Shown here: in pieces, positions 11,641-25,119 of the stretch
Layout of the letters: every line of letters starts with the position of its first letter
How positions within the stretch are numbered: the first letter of the stretch is position 1
Assembly: GCA_930367205.1 (NCBI GenBank)
Contig: OV884011.1
Location: 87,343,474-87,407,473 of the forward strand
Direction of reading: 5' to 3'
Origin: Acanthosoma haemorrhoidale
Taxonomy: Eukaryota; Arthropoda; Insecta; Hemiptera; Acanthosomatidae
DNA: 64,000 nt
Notes under the pieces: generated by a model
Database searches by the model: none
Seen by the model: the letters and a program-made list of their open reading frames with translations, nothing else
What the model was told of the DNA's origin: nothing
Position numbers and translations under genes: made by a program

Positions 11641-14110
11641 AACTGTTAAAATTAATATCATGATTTATTATTATTATGATTAGTTTAGATTATGGTTCCT
11701 CCTTATCTTGGCCTAAGATAATTGTACTAAGATGAACAACCAACTTCAAATTCAAAGAGCTGCAAATAATAAAGAAATTTGATATCTTTACATTTTGGTC
11801 AACCATTGATAGAACAATTGTTACAAGGAAGTGAAAACTCCACTATTTTTTAAAACATTAGTATTGTTTTCACACGGATGAACAAGAATGGATACCCAGC
11901 ACTCGCATCTTGATAAATTGTACTAGATACTTTTCTACTAGGGGACTTTCAGTTTGTGAAAGTCACCTCAGCAGAGATGCCTATCTAAAACTTTTTTCTT
12001 TTGGTGACTTCCACTGGATTATATCGAATATTGGTCATCATGCGTCTATCCGAAAATTAGTATATTAATTAAGAGTTTGGTTACCTATCTCTATTTTGTA
12101 CACATTAAAGTGAATGTATTACATACAAAAGATCAAAGGAAAAAATGATGAATGTCTTAACGAACTAAATTTTCAGAAATTCAAAAACAAAATTTTATGT
12201 CTTCAGGAGAAACGTATATTAACTAAAGCTATTTTTTCAATTGTAATTTTATGAAACACATGTCCCATCTCCCTTAAAGAAAACTGAAAATAGTTATATT
12301 TTAAGCTGACTTTTTTTTCTTATTACAAATGTCTGAAGGCATTAAGGTAAGATGTAAGAAAATGATTGATAGATAGGTTATATGAATGAAAAGCGTAATA
12401 AAAAAAACATTAGAGCCTTCATCACCCACCTAATTAAACTAAACAGCACGTGCATTGTCCTCAGTAGTATCAGACCAGCATCTAGCTAGGGGCTAGTAGA
12501 ATGCGCAATATACTTTTGTACTATGGTTTCTGCGCGCAGTATCTACATTTCAAGCTATAAAATCATTATAAGAAACTTTGGTACCTTGCTTGGAACGAAC
12601 AAGCTTTAGTCTCACTCTACATGGTCGGCGCTTTTCCACTGGTAAAAGAGTTTCAAGGCAAGTGAGATCCTGGGTTTGTAATTTCTGAAAAAAAATCCAT
12701 ATTCTTATTATATTTCTTCAATTTCCCCAAAGCATTGAAAGGAGAGTGCTCATCTCTTTTAATGAAAACGCAGTTTTCTCGTGATCCCCTTCGTCATCCC
12801 ACAGCTTTTCTTTCCTTTGTTGACTTCGGTTGGAACTTTTCTGTCTTCATCACTTTCCTACAAAATACCGTCCGTACTAATCAGGCAACTTAACCAGTAA
12901 ACGAATGGTAATAGTGAAACAGTAAGCAGCGTAGATACATCAAAACTTTCAAAGCCTGCTGTCTATCATGAAATGCTATATAAACAATATCCACGGTCGT
13001 TCATTAGTCTTTCCAGGCATAGTGTACTCACTATTCCCCCCTAGTCTATTTATTTTCAAATCCGATTTCAGTGAAATCTAATTGTTGTTTTCATTTGACA
13101 TTCCACACAATGTTACAACACCTGAAAAGCAAACAGATAGCAATAAAAACTGGAGATTCATCGTTCTCCCAGGACCCTTCCGAAAGAGGTACACAAAATA
13201 CACAGGAAAGGTCGGGTGTATCTACTCCACTTACTGTTTGGTTGTTATAATATGGAAACAATATCTCTTTTATTCAAGTACATTGTACTACTTATTTAAT
13301 TCGATGTTACTCGATTATTTTTTCGTTTTTTTGAAAATCTAAGAAACTAGGATTCAACGTCCATGTTTATATATAACTATTGCATAGCCAAATATTTAAG
13401 CATTTTTTTCTAATTTATAACATGTGCATTTGAAGATGTTTTCTTAATGAATACTTGGTATGTTTATTATCTCATGCCTAATGCGCAGATTTTTAATTCC
13501 TCAATCTTTCATTTATATCAATCGTTTGTTAACGATAAATATCTTTTGATATGAGACAAAAGATCTTATCTTCTGTTTTTTAAGGTGAGGGGGGAGGTAA
13601 GAAGTGTTGAAATTGCAAAAGTGCAATTCTATGCCTTGGAGTGTTTTTAGTTTATTTAGAAACTTTTTCTCTTTATTCAAGGAGAAATCTTTCTTGAATA
13701 ACAGCTGAAGTTTAATGACGTCCTCGTCTATACAGAGTCTAAGCCAGCGGTACCAGCGTACTTAAAATAATTTATTTTTGGGTTCGTGTCAATTATTTTA
13801 TGAATTATTCAAAATAGTTAACTTCTGAAAGCTTTATGTCATATTTTTAAGATTTTTGTTTTGTAGTTTACGTTATGTCACATCTTCTGACTCTGTTCAG
13901 AATAGATCTTTCCTCTTTGTTAAACTTTAAACAGAATAATATTAAGTTCAGTATTTGTGCTGCCTTCCTAAACTAATGCGCTAATTAAATAATTTCCTAA
14001 AACTTTCTACTCTTCAGAGAGCACTTTTTTATTTGTATTTACATTTTGTTGAAATAAGTTTAAACAAATTAAAAAAAATTAAGTCTACTAAAATTTTTAT
14101 TGATATATTT
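11641..14110. other. AT-rich non-coding stretch
   Basis: No supported feature is present. Slightly GC-richer patches at about 12430-12660 and 12780-13080 have no recognisable translation. Confidence 0.45.
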
Positions 14111-14158
14111 ACTGATATCATAGTTTTTGCCTGTTCAGGCATCACCAGGACTACAATT
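14111..14158 (-). repeat. Possible Penelope-like element end motif
   Basis: On the minus strand the sequence reads GTCCTGGTGATGCCTGAACA then GGCAAAAACTATG, close to the 'tcctggtgatgcctgaaaaggcgaaac' type of motif seen in Penelope-like elements. It is a short isolated relic with no coding remains. Confidence 0.35.
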
Positions 14159-14169
14159 TAGGCAAGGAA

Positions 14170-15655
14170 CATAGTTTTCATTCATTGAAAGCCTCTAATT
14201 TAATCAATAATAAGATTTGAAACAAAATAAAGACAACAGACCTTATTTAGTGTGAATGATATTATTTTTAAATTCATATTAAATCGTTGTTGTATTTACC
14301 ATACAGTATGTATTATGTAGAGGGTACCTGAACATCCTAAACGTTGATTGATGGTGTCATATTATTTTATTGGTAAGATATCACTTTTTATAAAGTTTAA
14401 CTAAGATTGTGTATACAAATATATATTATTAAATTCAAATCAAACCTATTAAAATAGAAAGGGTTATGTGAACTCTAAAATGTAGTACATAAGCTATTTT
14501 TTGGTTTTCTCAAGATTTATTTATGTTTCACCATTTTGAAGAAATTGTCTACTTTACAATATGACCTCTTCTTTTTATAATTGTCTTTAAGGACTGGTTG
14601 CTATAAAAATTTTTTTTAATATACCCCATTTACGGGGGGAAAGGTGTTCAATTTTGTTTTGTGTATTTTTAGTTGTCTGATAAATTTTTGCCTTTTTTTA
14701 CAGCCAATAAATGATAAATAATATTCTTTCAATTTGTTACTCAGCTAGACGTTTCCTATTGCTTCATTTCGTAATTTGTATTTGATTTATATTGGTACCT
14801 TGGTCATATAATTTTTTTTTTTGTTTTCATGCATACATTATTCCAGTATTGATTACTTGACATTGGGTTGCACATCGCGAGTATCTAGTTCATTTTATAA
14901 AATAATAAAATTAAATTACCCTTGACTTAAATAAGTCTATAATCGAACCCTATGTATGTTAAAGGAAATGACGCAGGATGACCTGCATACAAAGTTTAGT
15001 GATAATAAAGTAATATGATGAGTTATCTGTTAAGGAATTATTTTGTTTATTTGAACCGCACAGCAAATCGTCACATCGAGCCACTATTTTGACAATAAGC
15101 CGTTTGTTAACAACTTAACCAGCTTGCAGAGGTATCTAACTGATTTGTATGTATTTTTTTTTTTTTAATAGAATTGCTTCCGGAGTTTTCTGGAAGCCTC
15201 CGCATCAGTAAAAGTGTTATGTTATTTTACAATATCATATGCGACGTGATCGTAAGACTCATTTTTCCAGAGTATGTTTTCTCAGCACTCCATGACATAC
15301 CTTATGTTTGTTTTTCTATAACCGATAATCAAATAGAAAATAATTTATTCCATGATATAATAAGCACCTTAAAATTAAAAAAAAACGTTACCGAAATTGG
15401 TGTGTGCAAAACAAATTTGGATACTATCGTTAGATGATGGGATGCTGATAAATAGTAATGAGCTCCCTTGATAGATCCTATGTAAACAAATCAGCAGTAG
15501 CCAAAATCAGGAAAAATAAAACTGGATGAAAGTTTTCGTTTTTCTTTAGTTGGGACTACCTCCAAGAAACGCTAGGGTTTTCAGAAATATCTATTGTCCC
15601 CTTGTAGTAAAATAAAGTTTGTACCCCCCATTATTCGTTATATTGAATAAATATT
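14170..15655. other. AT-rich stretch, one unassigned frame
   Basis: An 87-codon frame at 15174-15437 (plus, opening at TTG) follows a T-run and TAG that could pass for a splice acceptor. The protein is unrecognised and there is no matching donor I can defend, so I do not call an exon. Confidence 0.4.
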
Positions 15656-15659
15656 CTGA

Positions 15660-17275
15660 TTTTGTGCAAGGACGATACTAGTCTAGATTGTTCCTACCCG
15701 ACTTCCCTTCCCCCGGCACTAAAACGGCACTTGATAGCTCCACTAACACAATCAGGATTCAGGAAGGAAAATCTTGTTCCGTTACAGTTTGGAAGTCATC
15801 CAGTAAACTGGATAGTTCCTGGCATTTCCTCCAGAAGGCTCTTCTTCCCATCCGACCCCCTTTGTGTGAGCATACTGGAGTGCTTCTTAAGAAGGTTGCC
15901 CTTATAATTATATAACTCTTGTATAAGATTGTGGTACTTTCCTGACACATGGAAACAAGCCATATTGTTCCCATTACTGAAGCCAGATAAGAGTGGAGAT
16001 CACCCAGCCCACTACCGCCCGATCAGCCTGTTACCTCAGATGGAAAAAATGTTTGAAAAGATTCTTTTGAATTATCTCAAAGATTATTGATCGGAAAACG
16101 ACATCATTCCGATAGAGCAGACTGGATTCCAATCCAGTATGAGCACAGAGCACACCCTTCTGTAGGTACAGTCAGAAGCTAGCCATAATATGAAAAGAAA
16201 CATAACCACGGCTATGATTTCCATTGATTGCGCCCAAGCTTTCGACTCGGTGTCTCACGGGACACTGGGTCAGATGCTCTGCGACCGGAAATTCCCGGAA
16301 CAATTCTATTCAATTCTGGCTAGCTTCCTGAAAAACAGATCGTTGTGGGTGCGGGTGGGAGATTGCTTCTCCGAAGCTGTGCCACTGACCTGTGGAGTAC
16401 CCCCAAGGAGCCGTCATATCCCCTGTACTATTCAACGTATACACGTCTGAAATTGTTTGAGCCCTTTACAAAAATACCACAGTTACTGCTTTCGCAGATG
16501 ACATAGCGGTGTACAGTAGCAGCATCAGTGCCAATGTAGCTCTGAGACTAACAACCTAGTGTATCTGGGAATTAAAATGGACAGACACCTCCATTTTAGT
16601 AACCATTTTACGAAGAAGTTGAAGCAAACACGCACGAAGTCTTACCGGCTCACGCACTTATTGACTTCCTTCAATCTATCGCTGCGTCTCAAGCTACTGA
16701 TCTACAAGAGTATACTCAGGCCTACTCTGCTGTATGGTGCACCGCTTTTTCGCTATCTGACGTATACAACAGCTCGGTGACTCCAACAATTCCAAAACGG
16801 TGTACTAATGAAAGTGGTCAGAGGTACTTCATTCGAGCAGTGGAGCAACAGTGAGCTTCACGAAATCTTTAAGCTGCCTACGGTGGATGAATTCATCCAA
16901 CGTAGAAATATCAAAATTTTCTACTCCCTGCAACACTTAACAAACCCGGTGTTTTTACACGATAAACCCCGCTCCGTTCCGCCATCGATGGCAGGACGCT
17001 GTCACGGCTGGATCGCTTTAGTATTAGGTTCTAGGTTTAGGTTTTATTGTTAGTGTTTTCCAAGGTTGCAAGCTGAAGGTGAGCCTTATCACCTAGTGAG
17101 TGTATGTGTATTGCACTTATTAACAACAATCTGAAAGTATTATATTTTATGCACTCCTTCGAATGAATCTGAGAATGCAGCTCGAGGAGACAGCTCTAAT
17201 TCCAAATTTATTTATTTATTTTTTTCATTGTATATATATTATCAATAAATAGGTTTTGAAAGAAAAAAAAAAAAA
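15660..17275 (+). pseudogene. J2 LINE (Jockey-type) remnant: reverse transcriptase to poly(A)
   Basis: The frames, read in order, give a Jockey-type reverse transcriptase: FPDTWKQAILFPLLKPDKSG and HYRPISLLPQMEKMFEK (about 15930-16060), TAMISIDCAQAFDSVSH (about 16200-16260), a frameshifted PQGAVISPVLFNVYTSE equivalent (about 16390-16450), and TAFADDIAVYSS (about 16488-16525), which carries the catalytic Asp pair. Comparison with the copy at 25748-26735 shows an internal deletion of roughly 165 bp after the SISANVALR position (about 16545). C-terminal pieces follow at 16560-17050. The 3' untranslated part has GGTGAGCCTTATCACC, an AATAAA signal and an A-run near 17262-17275. Stops and frameshifts make it dead. 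The 5' half, including the endonuclease, is missing. Confidence 0.88.
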
Positions 17276-18881
17276 TCTCGTCCGGTGGTTTGAAATGATA
17301 TTGCGAGAGCAGGTGAATCTTCTTTGGATAGATATTGAACGGCAAAGAAAATCATCATTGAAAAGACAATTATTTCAAATGTTACTAATGATTATTCATA
17401 GATAATATTGTAATACATTTTATTCAGGTACGCTTTTTATTCATTGCACCGACCGAAATTATTTAGGATGTTTGCCGGCCAGGAGTTTAGAAATTGTCCA
17501 AGCCTGGTTCACAGCGGCTTCTTAATTTACCGGAGTGGCATTGGCTTTTCAACAACTGCAAAGAAGTACTTACTGTTACTCATCAGACTTATTGAGAATA
17601 ATAAGATTCAATGTTGCCGTAAGTTGATGAGAAAAGAGATAATGACTAAGAGGGATGAGCAAGAGCGAGGGTTGACTTAGTGCTTAGGTACTTTGCTGGA
17701 TCCGAGGATCAGCGGATGATATAAGTGACTGACCCCGCAAAGCCATTATAAACACTTGATATGTTTCATGATTTGATCTTAGCCAGGCTTATTTTAATAA
17801 CAGTTAAGATTAGTTTGATTATGTTATAAGACCTGTTAATATCATGCCAAGTTTTTTTTAGCTTAGTCCTTAATTTATCTTATTAGTAAGAAGTAAAGTT
17901 CTGTAGACTTTTATTAGTTTTTGATGCTAATCCTTATAGAGAAAAATAATTTCATGATTTTTAAAGGAAAATTAAAATTCATGCAATCGGTATTTTCAGT
18001 CTTTTGCAACGTGGTTTTCAATTCTATTGTTTCAAATAATTGAATGTCCTCCATGTTATTTTTGGCCAATAGGCTTAAGTGAGGTTTGTTGTAGAATATA
18101 TATAAAATTAACTTGTTGTCATATCCTTAATTAGCCTGAGTCGATTTTGTTGGATTAAATTTCATTGACTACTTTTTTTTCTGTTAGGCATTAATGTCGT
18201 TTAGTTAGGAAAGAATTTAATACGCTGTTGTTGTAGTGGTAATGGGATATGAAGATCTGCTCTGAGAAACTGCTTGATATTGGGGGGGAGTAAGCAATAG
18301 GATTACTTACATTACTTAGGTAACTGTACTGCGAAGCCCTTGCATCAAGTAACGAAATTCTTGTCTAGAATAATTCTTATTCTTGTCTTGCAAGTGTTAC
18401 CTACCGTATTCAGGTAAGTCAATTGCCGATTTTAATGAATATTAGCATTTTATAAGTAAATATATATTTCAGTAATTTATTTTAGCCTTTATTAAGATGT
18501 ATTTCGTTACCATCTTTATTATGTTTAAAGTTAACGATCGTTACATTTATTTTTCCCCTTTTTGAAAAGTTATATAATGCTAAGAATATTGTAATGCTAA
18601 TATTATCTATAATACTAAAAGTAGAACAAGCCCTTTCAAATGTATACCTTCCTCGTGACTTCATGGAAGTCACTGGTGTTTCCTGTTATTTTTTAAGTAA
18701 GCGACCGCATCCCTCCTAGAACTCCATCACACTTCCCTGAACTACCTTTTTTTTATACATATATGTCTCAGTTTTAGACCCAGACGATACTTGTTCTCCG
18801 GCACTCGTCCCTAAACATATGTAGTATCATATCAATATCCCAACTAGAATGTAGTATCATAACTCTTAATATTTGTATAGA
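17276..18881. other. AT-rich non-coding stretch
   Basis: No supported gene is present. The 78-codon frame at 17444-17680 and the 63-codon minus frame at 18482-18673 are unrecognised. Confidence 0.45.
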
Positions 18882-18886
18882 CCAGT

Positions 18887-19759
18887 TGTCGGGTCGTCAC
18901 GAGGGGGCGCCTAGTTACTTACCCTTGCCCTGGTGACGAAGTGAGGGTTGATTAGGCTATGACTTGGACAATCGTTTCGTTATGGTCTTACTATCTGACT
19001 CCATATTTGTTAGGCTTGTGCCCCAACAATGCACTATGTTCAGGAGAAGAGGTATAGGGTAGGTAGTGTGGTCTTGGAATAACCACGAATTCACACTCGG
19101 TATCTGAGGGTAGGCGAAATCCGTCCGGATCCCAAAGGCGAGTGTGAACCGGAGAGAGGCATACTGGATAGCCGTGGTAGACACTACTCGGTAAATTTGT
19201 AGGGCCACGACAACCGATGTCCACTAGGGAGAGGTCTCTCCCAAGGAGCTGCTAGTTTTAGCGAGGCGAAGGCAGAGAGTCCCACTAGGAGAGTGTGGGG
19301 TCTGACAAGGCCGGACTAAAACATAGCGATGTTAGGAAGAGAGGTCCAGAGGTTTTCATAAATGAGAAGGCCAAGTCTTGAACATTAGTGCAGCCGCAAG
19401 TCATCTGTTAGAGAGTGGTCGGGAGAATGATTTACAGGCCGAGATCTGGCCCTACTTATAGTCAGTGGTGGCTCGTTAGACCCAATCATCTGCCTCATTA
19501 CTGTACCCGATGAGACTCCAGTATGCGGTGGTGCTATGTTCTTGGCAGCCCCAGCCCTGGCCTGGGTCACCGATACCTACCCTGGGTAAGGGTCTCCAGC
19601 CCCTAACTACTTAACTTGCAGCTGCGTTTATTTTATTGTTTACAACATTTACAATGACTTATGGTTTGGTTATGTTATTTACATTTGTTTAAATTAATTT
19701 ACAATATATATACAATAGAGTATAGGGTGATTTATCGTAAGTAGTTAGCGGTCGCTACA
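18887..19759 (+). mobile_element. Solo LTR of family LTR-X (873 bp)
   Basis: The segment starts TGTCGGG and ends GGTCGCTACA, giving canonical TG...CA retroviral-type ends, and an exact 5-bp duplication, CCAGT, sits at 18882-18886 and 19760-19764. Length agrees with the nested copy at 34282-35155 (874 bp). Shared family words are GTCCGGATCCCAAAGGCGAG, CGGACTAAAACATAG and, near the end, TATAGGGTGATTTATC. No primer-binding site, gag or pol lies beside it, so I read it as the product of LTR-LTR recombination that removed the interior. The 5-bp duplication suits a Ty3/Gypsy or BEL type element; which of these cannot be decided from an LTR alone. Frames inside it are spurious. Confidence 0.88.
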
Positions 19760-19764
19760 CCAGT

Positions 19765-20699
19765 GTTTTGCTTGTACTTCATAATAAAGCTTTTCTTCTA
19801 AAAGACTCTCCTCTACAAAGATTATTTAACTGAAAAAAACGTAGAAACGGAAGACATATCCCTTTTTGTTTATTTAAGTCTACCATAATTTAAAAAAATA
19901 ATAACTGAAATTCTATGGTAAAATCTTATTTATAAGGCACTACATACAGACAGAAAGAATAATGATAGTTACCCCCTAATTTTGGTATTGAAAATGATAT
20001 TCAGGCAAAGCAATTAATTTTCCTTATAGAAAATTGTACAATTAAATCGTATAAACCGTGATCATGTCCTCTCAGATTGAACAGGATCACGTAACTGACT
20101 ACTCACCTTTCCTTGTCTACGACTGAAAATTTTTTTTTCATTCGTCAAAACATTGTTTATGGATTCTTTAAATATTATTACGATAAAAGAACAATTCAAT
20201 CATAACCCAGGTGGTAGGGTAGGAGATGGCCAGATGTAATTATTAAATTTTAGATGGAGTTTGTATTAGCCATGTGGTTCACATAGTTGCTTTTGATTAG
20301 ATCGTCTCTATTTACTCACTCGATTATGTTCAAGACGGTTTGAATTGTAATGGTGGAACCTCTGGGTAATAATTTTATAAAATAAAACTGTTTGCTTTAG
20401 GGGAAAGGGGGGGGGTGAGATGGATGCTCTTTGTGTTTGGAAAGCTTGGAAACCCTCGTAGCTTAAGGAATTCCTCCCCGCCCCCCACGGGATTTGGTAG
20501 TCAGTATCCGTATACTAGGTCCTGAGTGATCATTCTCCTGGTGAATCCTTATTCCCTTTCTTCTCGCTAACTTATGTTAGGTTAGTTATTCTGGTATACT
20601 GTGTCCTATTGTAATCTAGCTCAAAAACACAGTCAACATAACTAAAATTTATATTACATATGAAAATCTTTTTCTTGAAATAAAAGTTGGCCGTATTTG
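19765..20699. other. AT-rich non-coding stretch
   Basis: Nothing is supported. Short G-rich runs occur near 20400. Confidence 0.45.
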
Positions 20700-20960
20700 G
20701 CTATAATCAATTATGATCGGTGTTATCATCCATTCCATTATTACTGTTTGTACAAATACTCTCGAAGAATGTGTGAATGATAGGGAGAGTAGGGTAATTA
20801 AACAAGTGTTGGGGGAATTTTGTAAACTGAATTGATAAATTATAGGGTGTTGTATATTATAACCGTTATGAACTGTTCTGTTGCTGATGTAATATAGGGG
20901 ATGGGCTGTTATTCTCAGGTCTTTTGATGGTATACTGTGTTTCTGTAAACTTATTACCAT
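20700..20960 (-). pseudogene. J1 LINE ORF2 C-terminal fragment
   Basis: The minus-strand frame contains SKDLRITAHPLYYISNRTVH, which parallels SKVLRTIVNDPYYVSNKTLH near the end of ORF2 in the 28-32 kb J1 copy, and DNA identity is visible across about 75 bp. Beyond that the match fades. It is a small, diverged scrap of the C-terminal region with no untranslated end recognised. Confidence 0.7.
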
Positions 20961-23900
20961 GACTATATCGTATGGCCATTAATTTTATTTTGTAAAGGAC
21001 ATGCAATGGTAAATTAAATAAAGCCGTCCGTATTTACAGTACATTATTGATTGATTGCTCGATTTTACCCATGGTCAATTTTTTTAACATGTCTTTTTGG
21101 GTTGTGGAATGCCGTTTCGGGTTCGGAGGGGGGGGGGATAGCAGGACAGGTGTACCACCATAATAAGAATGGTAGCTATTGGTAAAAGAGGAAACCCTGT
21201 GGAACTCTTTTACAGAATAGTAGATGGAATATAAGGGTAAAGTTTTTAAGAGAACCTGAATAGAACTGAGAGAGGAATAAGTGATGTGAAGATTTTTTTA
21301 GTTCCGTTCCATAGGAAATTAACCTGTGCTGACAGAGAGAAGATTAATAAAGGATTCGGATCGGATGGATGCCAAAGGCCACACATATCTGGAACAATGA
21401 TCGTGTCTTTAAAGAATATGTGATGCCGTTTAAGTTTGACGAGTGACAGTCTACAGATTCTTTATCTTACTGTTATCTAGTAACAATTGGATGGACTAGT
21501 TACTTTCCATCGACTCCTTCAAATGAAAAACTAATACGTGGATAAATTTGGTCCTAGAAAGTTTAGAAATTAGAACACTTATTATCTCTTACATCATAGA
21601 GATGTAGAAAATCATTTTAGTGCTTTAGTGTTGATTTTCTAAATTTATTGCTGTTCAGTCAATGTAGTTAGTGGTAATGGTTAGTATGCAATCTGTTCAG
21701 CTTTTCTTTTGTATAATGAGTATGCAGCAAGGAGGGGTTGTTCTATGCTTTATGCAAATCAGCTATTCTTTTATTATTACGTTAGTCTACTTACACAATG
21801 GCTCATTGAAAAAAAGTCAATAATCTATCTATATTTATACAATGTTTTTCCCTAGTTCGAGGATCTGTATTCTGTAGTATTTTTTTTCTCCGGGATTATA
21901 ACTTAACTTCAATTTGATACTATTGTTACAACTATCATCATGTCAAAGTTGTAACTTTTCGATGATTCCAGAGATATATAGTTGTATACAATATTTCAAG
22001 TTGGTAATTTTTAGTGCATGGTTAGTAGAAACCATTGGACCAATTAGTTACATTTTCCCCATGTAACCAAAACCATTTGTCCAATAGTGTTAAAAAACTT
22101 GACACCCTCTAACTTCCTCGATGTAATCTAATTGATGCTTGCCCTGTTACAATGGAGGCAGTGCTTTGAGTGGTGTGATGAGGCCGATAACGAGGCTTCC
22201 AGCCGCTCACCCAGCGGGATCGTTTTCCACTTGTTAACCGATGCAGGCTCCGAAGCAAACGCCTCTAAACAGTTTATTAGTTACACGTTTCTATGAGCTT
22301 CACGTACTTGTTATCTCCCATGCCTCTTGTATATCAGGCATTTTCCATCGTCGCACATCTAACGCTAATCATTATACTATAATGTATAATACATATTAGT
22401 TATAATTGATTCACTGTCAAATCCTTTTCACAAACTGTTATTTGCTGGTTGGACTGTATGATTCATATTTGTAAGTAAGTTTAAAGGGCATTGAATGGAC
22501 AAGCTCAATTATTTTAAAAAGTTTTTAATGAGAGAAAATAAAGTTTGCACATATGGGGATGGACTTAGCCCAAAAGGGGTGTGCAATGAGGTTTATGATT
22601 TAGTGGGTAAATCTATGGATGGGCCAAAAAAACAATGATTGTATATGCATGGCAATTAAATTATTTTTTGCACTTATGATGTGGTCTATGATTGGATGTT
22701 ATTGCTCTTCATGTAATTATGTGTGAGATAAATATTTCCAATTGACACTTAGGTAAATTTTGTTTCCATTCCTGCGATGACGCATATTGGCTCTGTATTC
22801 ACTCATCTTAAAAATAAGAGCAAGAAAACAAAAAAAAGGACAGAAAAGTTGCTCATGGGATATTGCAGGTTTCAGTCCTTTTTTTTTTATATGAGCCCTT
22901 AATCATCTTAGATGATGGTATCATGATAATATTACCAATTCTATCCTTCGCGTAATTACGTTACTGGCTTTTCTGGCGGTATACTATGCCTCAGACATTT
23001 AATATTATTTAATTGGTATTCCTATTGAAAAGTATATATTTTGACTTCGCCAAAAGGTGAACGCATTATAATTGTACTGCTGTAGCAAACGAATACTTAA
23101 AATATATACGAGTACTGTACAAAAATTAGATGTTTTCAAAGGCAATGCCAAATAATAACTTATAGTTGATTTATGAAGATCAGATCACTTTCTGCTATTA
23201 AGAAGAATGAATGTGTAATCCAGCTCAAAGCAAGGATCTATAGCATGACTATAAATGTTTTAAAATTCATTGCTTTGTACTGTGCTCAGTTATATCATCT
23301 CCGGCAATTACAAAGGGTAAAAGAAAACGTAAATTGTTGTAAAAATTATTTGTGGCCTTAATAATTCACAGTTCAGATCTTTCAATCTATCAATCATCTG
23401 ATGTAATAATTTTTTATTTTCCATCTAGCCAAGTAATATATCTGAAACCTTGTCAGTGCTACTTTATCTAAAAAAAATGCATTACAAATGTACAATTTAT
23501 TCTTCCAGGGAACTAGCAACGCAACTCGAAAGCAAATATATCTTTTTTGAACGTTAACACAAAATACACGCGGATCATTGATATTTGTTTAGGTACAGAT
23601 AAAAACCGCTTCATTATTTTTATTTATTTTTTTTAACATGAAATAAGTTTTTCTATTATAAGGGTATTAATAGTTATACCTTATAATAACGCGGGAAATG
23701 AGCGATTGACTATATTTTGGTATGTAACAGTAAATTACATTGTAACAACATATTGCGTTTTAAACTCAAGAAAACATATTTACTGTAGTTTTTTTGACGT
23801 AGATAAAAACCGACCAATTAGCAAATGACAAGTATCAAACGAGATAATTAATATATATCTGACATTTTGCCAATGCTACTTTAGTTTTTCGTAGGCAGCT

Positions 23901-24665
23901 GGTATAGGATATGCAGTTTGTACATTTTAAAAATAAAACACCTTTATTCTTTCTATGGCTTTATTGGTATATAGCTGAAAGTTTTCAGCGGATATTCATT
24001 CGAGCAGGTGATAGGTTACTTTCAGCTGGTACCCTGGGTAAAGACGGCATAGTCTATCGAAAACGGTTTTGAGCAGCCCCTAATAAAGCTGTGAAGAGAC
24101 ATAAAGAAAAATCTGCGTGCTATTTTATATCAGCTATAACAAAAATATATTGATATATTTTTAAAAAATTCTCAATTTACCACGCTCAATTATATAGATA
24201 AATGTTTAGCCTGGAAAGGGTCTCAGTAAAAACATCGTGATCTGAAATGTATTTCCTAACTTTTTCCAAAACAAAGTTAGGAAACAGATAATCTTGCAAC
24301 GGAAGGGGAGCGATTGGGAGGGTGCTTGAGCGGAAATAACAATGTGTTCCGAGTTCGATTGGAGGCTTCGCAACTATTTTTTCGCTTCGACTAATTATTC
24401 TCTAATATTACTGATATCTTACGAATATATAGTTACTGTCTTTAATGTTTGTTCAATCATAATGACAATCAAGATCTTAAAGGCTTCCGATTTGAGATAT
24501 ATTAAAAGTAATTGAATTACCCCCAATTAGTTTTATCCCATTTAAGTTGGATATAATTGCCATGTTTCTCGTTATTGTGTACGGATACATAAACTAAACG
24601 AATAAAAAAGAGAAGGATTCGTTGATACCAGTTATTGCTCTGAGATTTATTGCTTTATCCTAAGT
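20961..24665. other. AT-rich non-coding stretch
   Basis: No gene is supported. Noted: a GC-richer patch at 22140-22270; a loosely similar pair of segments near 23400-23470 and 23800-23890 (both with a GATAAAAACCG word near by) that may be an old duplication; and a B-box-like GAGTTCGATT near 24350 without a convincing tRNA fold. Confidence 0.4.
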
Positions 24666-25119
24666 TATCATCAAGATTCAGAATAAGTGTTCCCTTAAGA
24701 TTACTTTAAGTTGTAGGAAATATTTTTTACAAGACTAAACATTGTTTAGAGCAATATCGAAATTTGTGCCTGTATCCCTAGTTATCATCAAGAATCATAA
24801 TACGTGTTCTATTAAGATTATTTTTTCCAATACTAAACATTGTTTAAATTCTTTAGAGCCTAATCAAATTCTGTACATATATCCCATTTTATCAACTTAA
24901 GAAGGGGAAGGGGAGCGGGAATATTCTCAAAAATATTGAGAATGAGAGTTCCGTTAAGATTACTTTGAGTTATAGAGAATACATTTTACAAGACTAAACA
25001 TTGTTTAGAGCAATATTAAAATTTCTGCATGGATCCGTAATCATCATCAAGATTCATGATATATGTTCCTTATCAGAGATCATATGTGTTCCTTTAAGAT
25101 TATTTTTCTTAGTACTAAA
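24666..25119. repeat. Diverged tandem repeat, about 4 units of 80-120 bp
   Basis: The module 'TATCATCAAGATTCA ... GTTCC.TTAAGATTA ... ACTAAACATTGTTTAGAGCA' occurs at about 24666-24782, 24783-24900, 24938-25030 (lacking its first part) and 25031-25119 (cut short). The last unit is interrupted exactly where LTR-X begins at 25120. A perfect 8-bp inverted repeat with 5-nt loop, ATTCTCAA/TTGAGAAT, lies at 24923-24943 between units 2 and 3. Nothing in it looks coding. Confidence 0.7.

Noticed and set aside
15174..15437. Host exon with upstream T-rich acceptor
   Set aside because: T-runs followed by TAG are common here, the frame opens at TTG, and no donor, partner exon or recognisable protein supports it.
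18590..18670. Helitron 5' end (TCTATAATACTAAAAG)
   Set aside because: Only a short AT-rich resemblance; there is no 3' hairpin-CTRR end or Rep/helicase remnant.
18957..19570. Minus-strand frames inside the solo LTR
   Set aside because: The same DNA is an LTR defined by its ends, duplication and other copies; the frames differ between copies.
24300..24385. tRNA gene or tRNA-derived SINE (GAGTTCGATT B-box-like word)
   Set aside because: I could not form acceptor and T stems that pair properly, and there is no A-tail or duplication.
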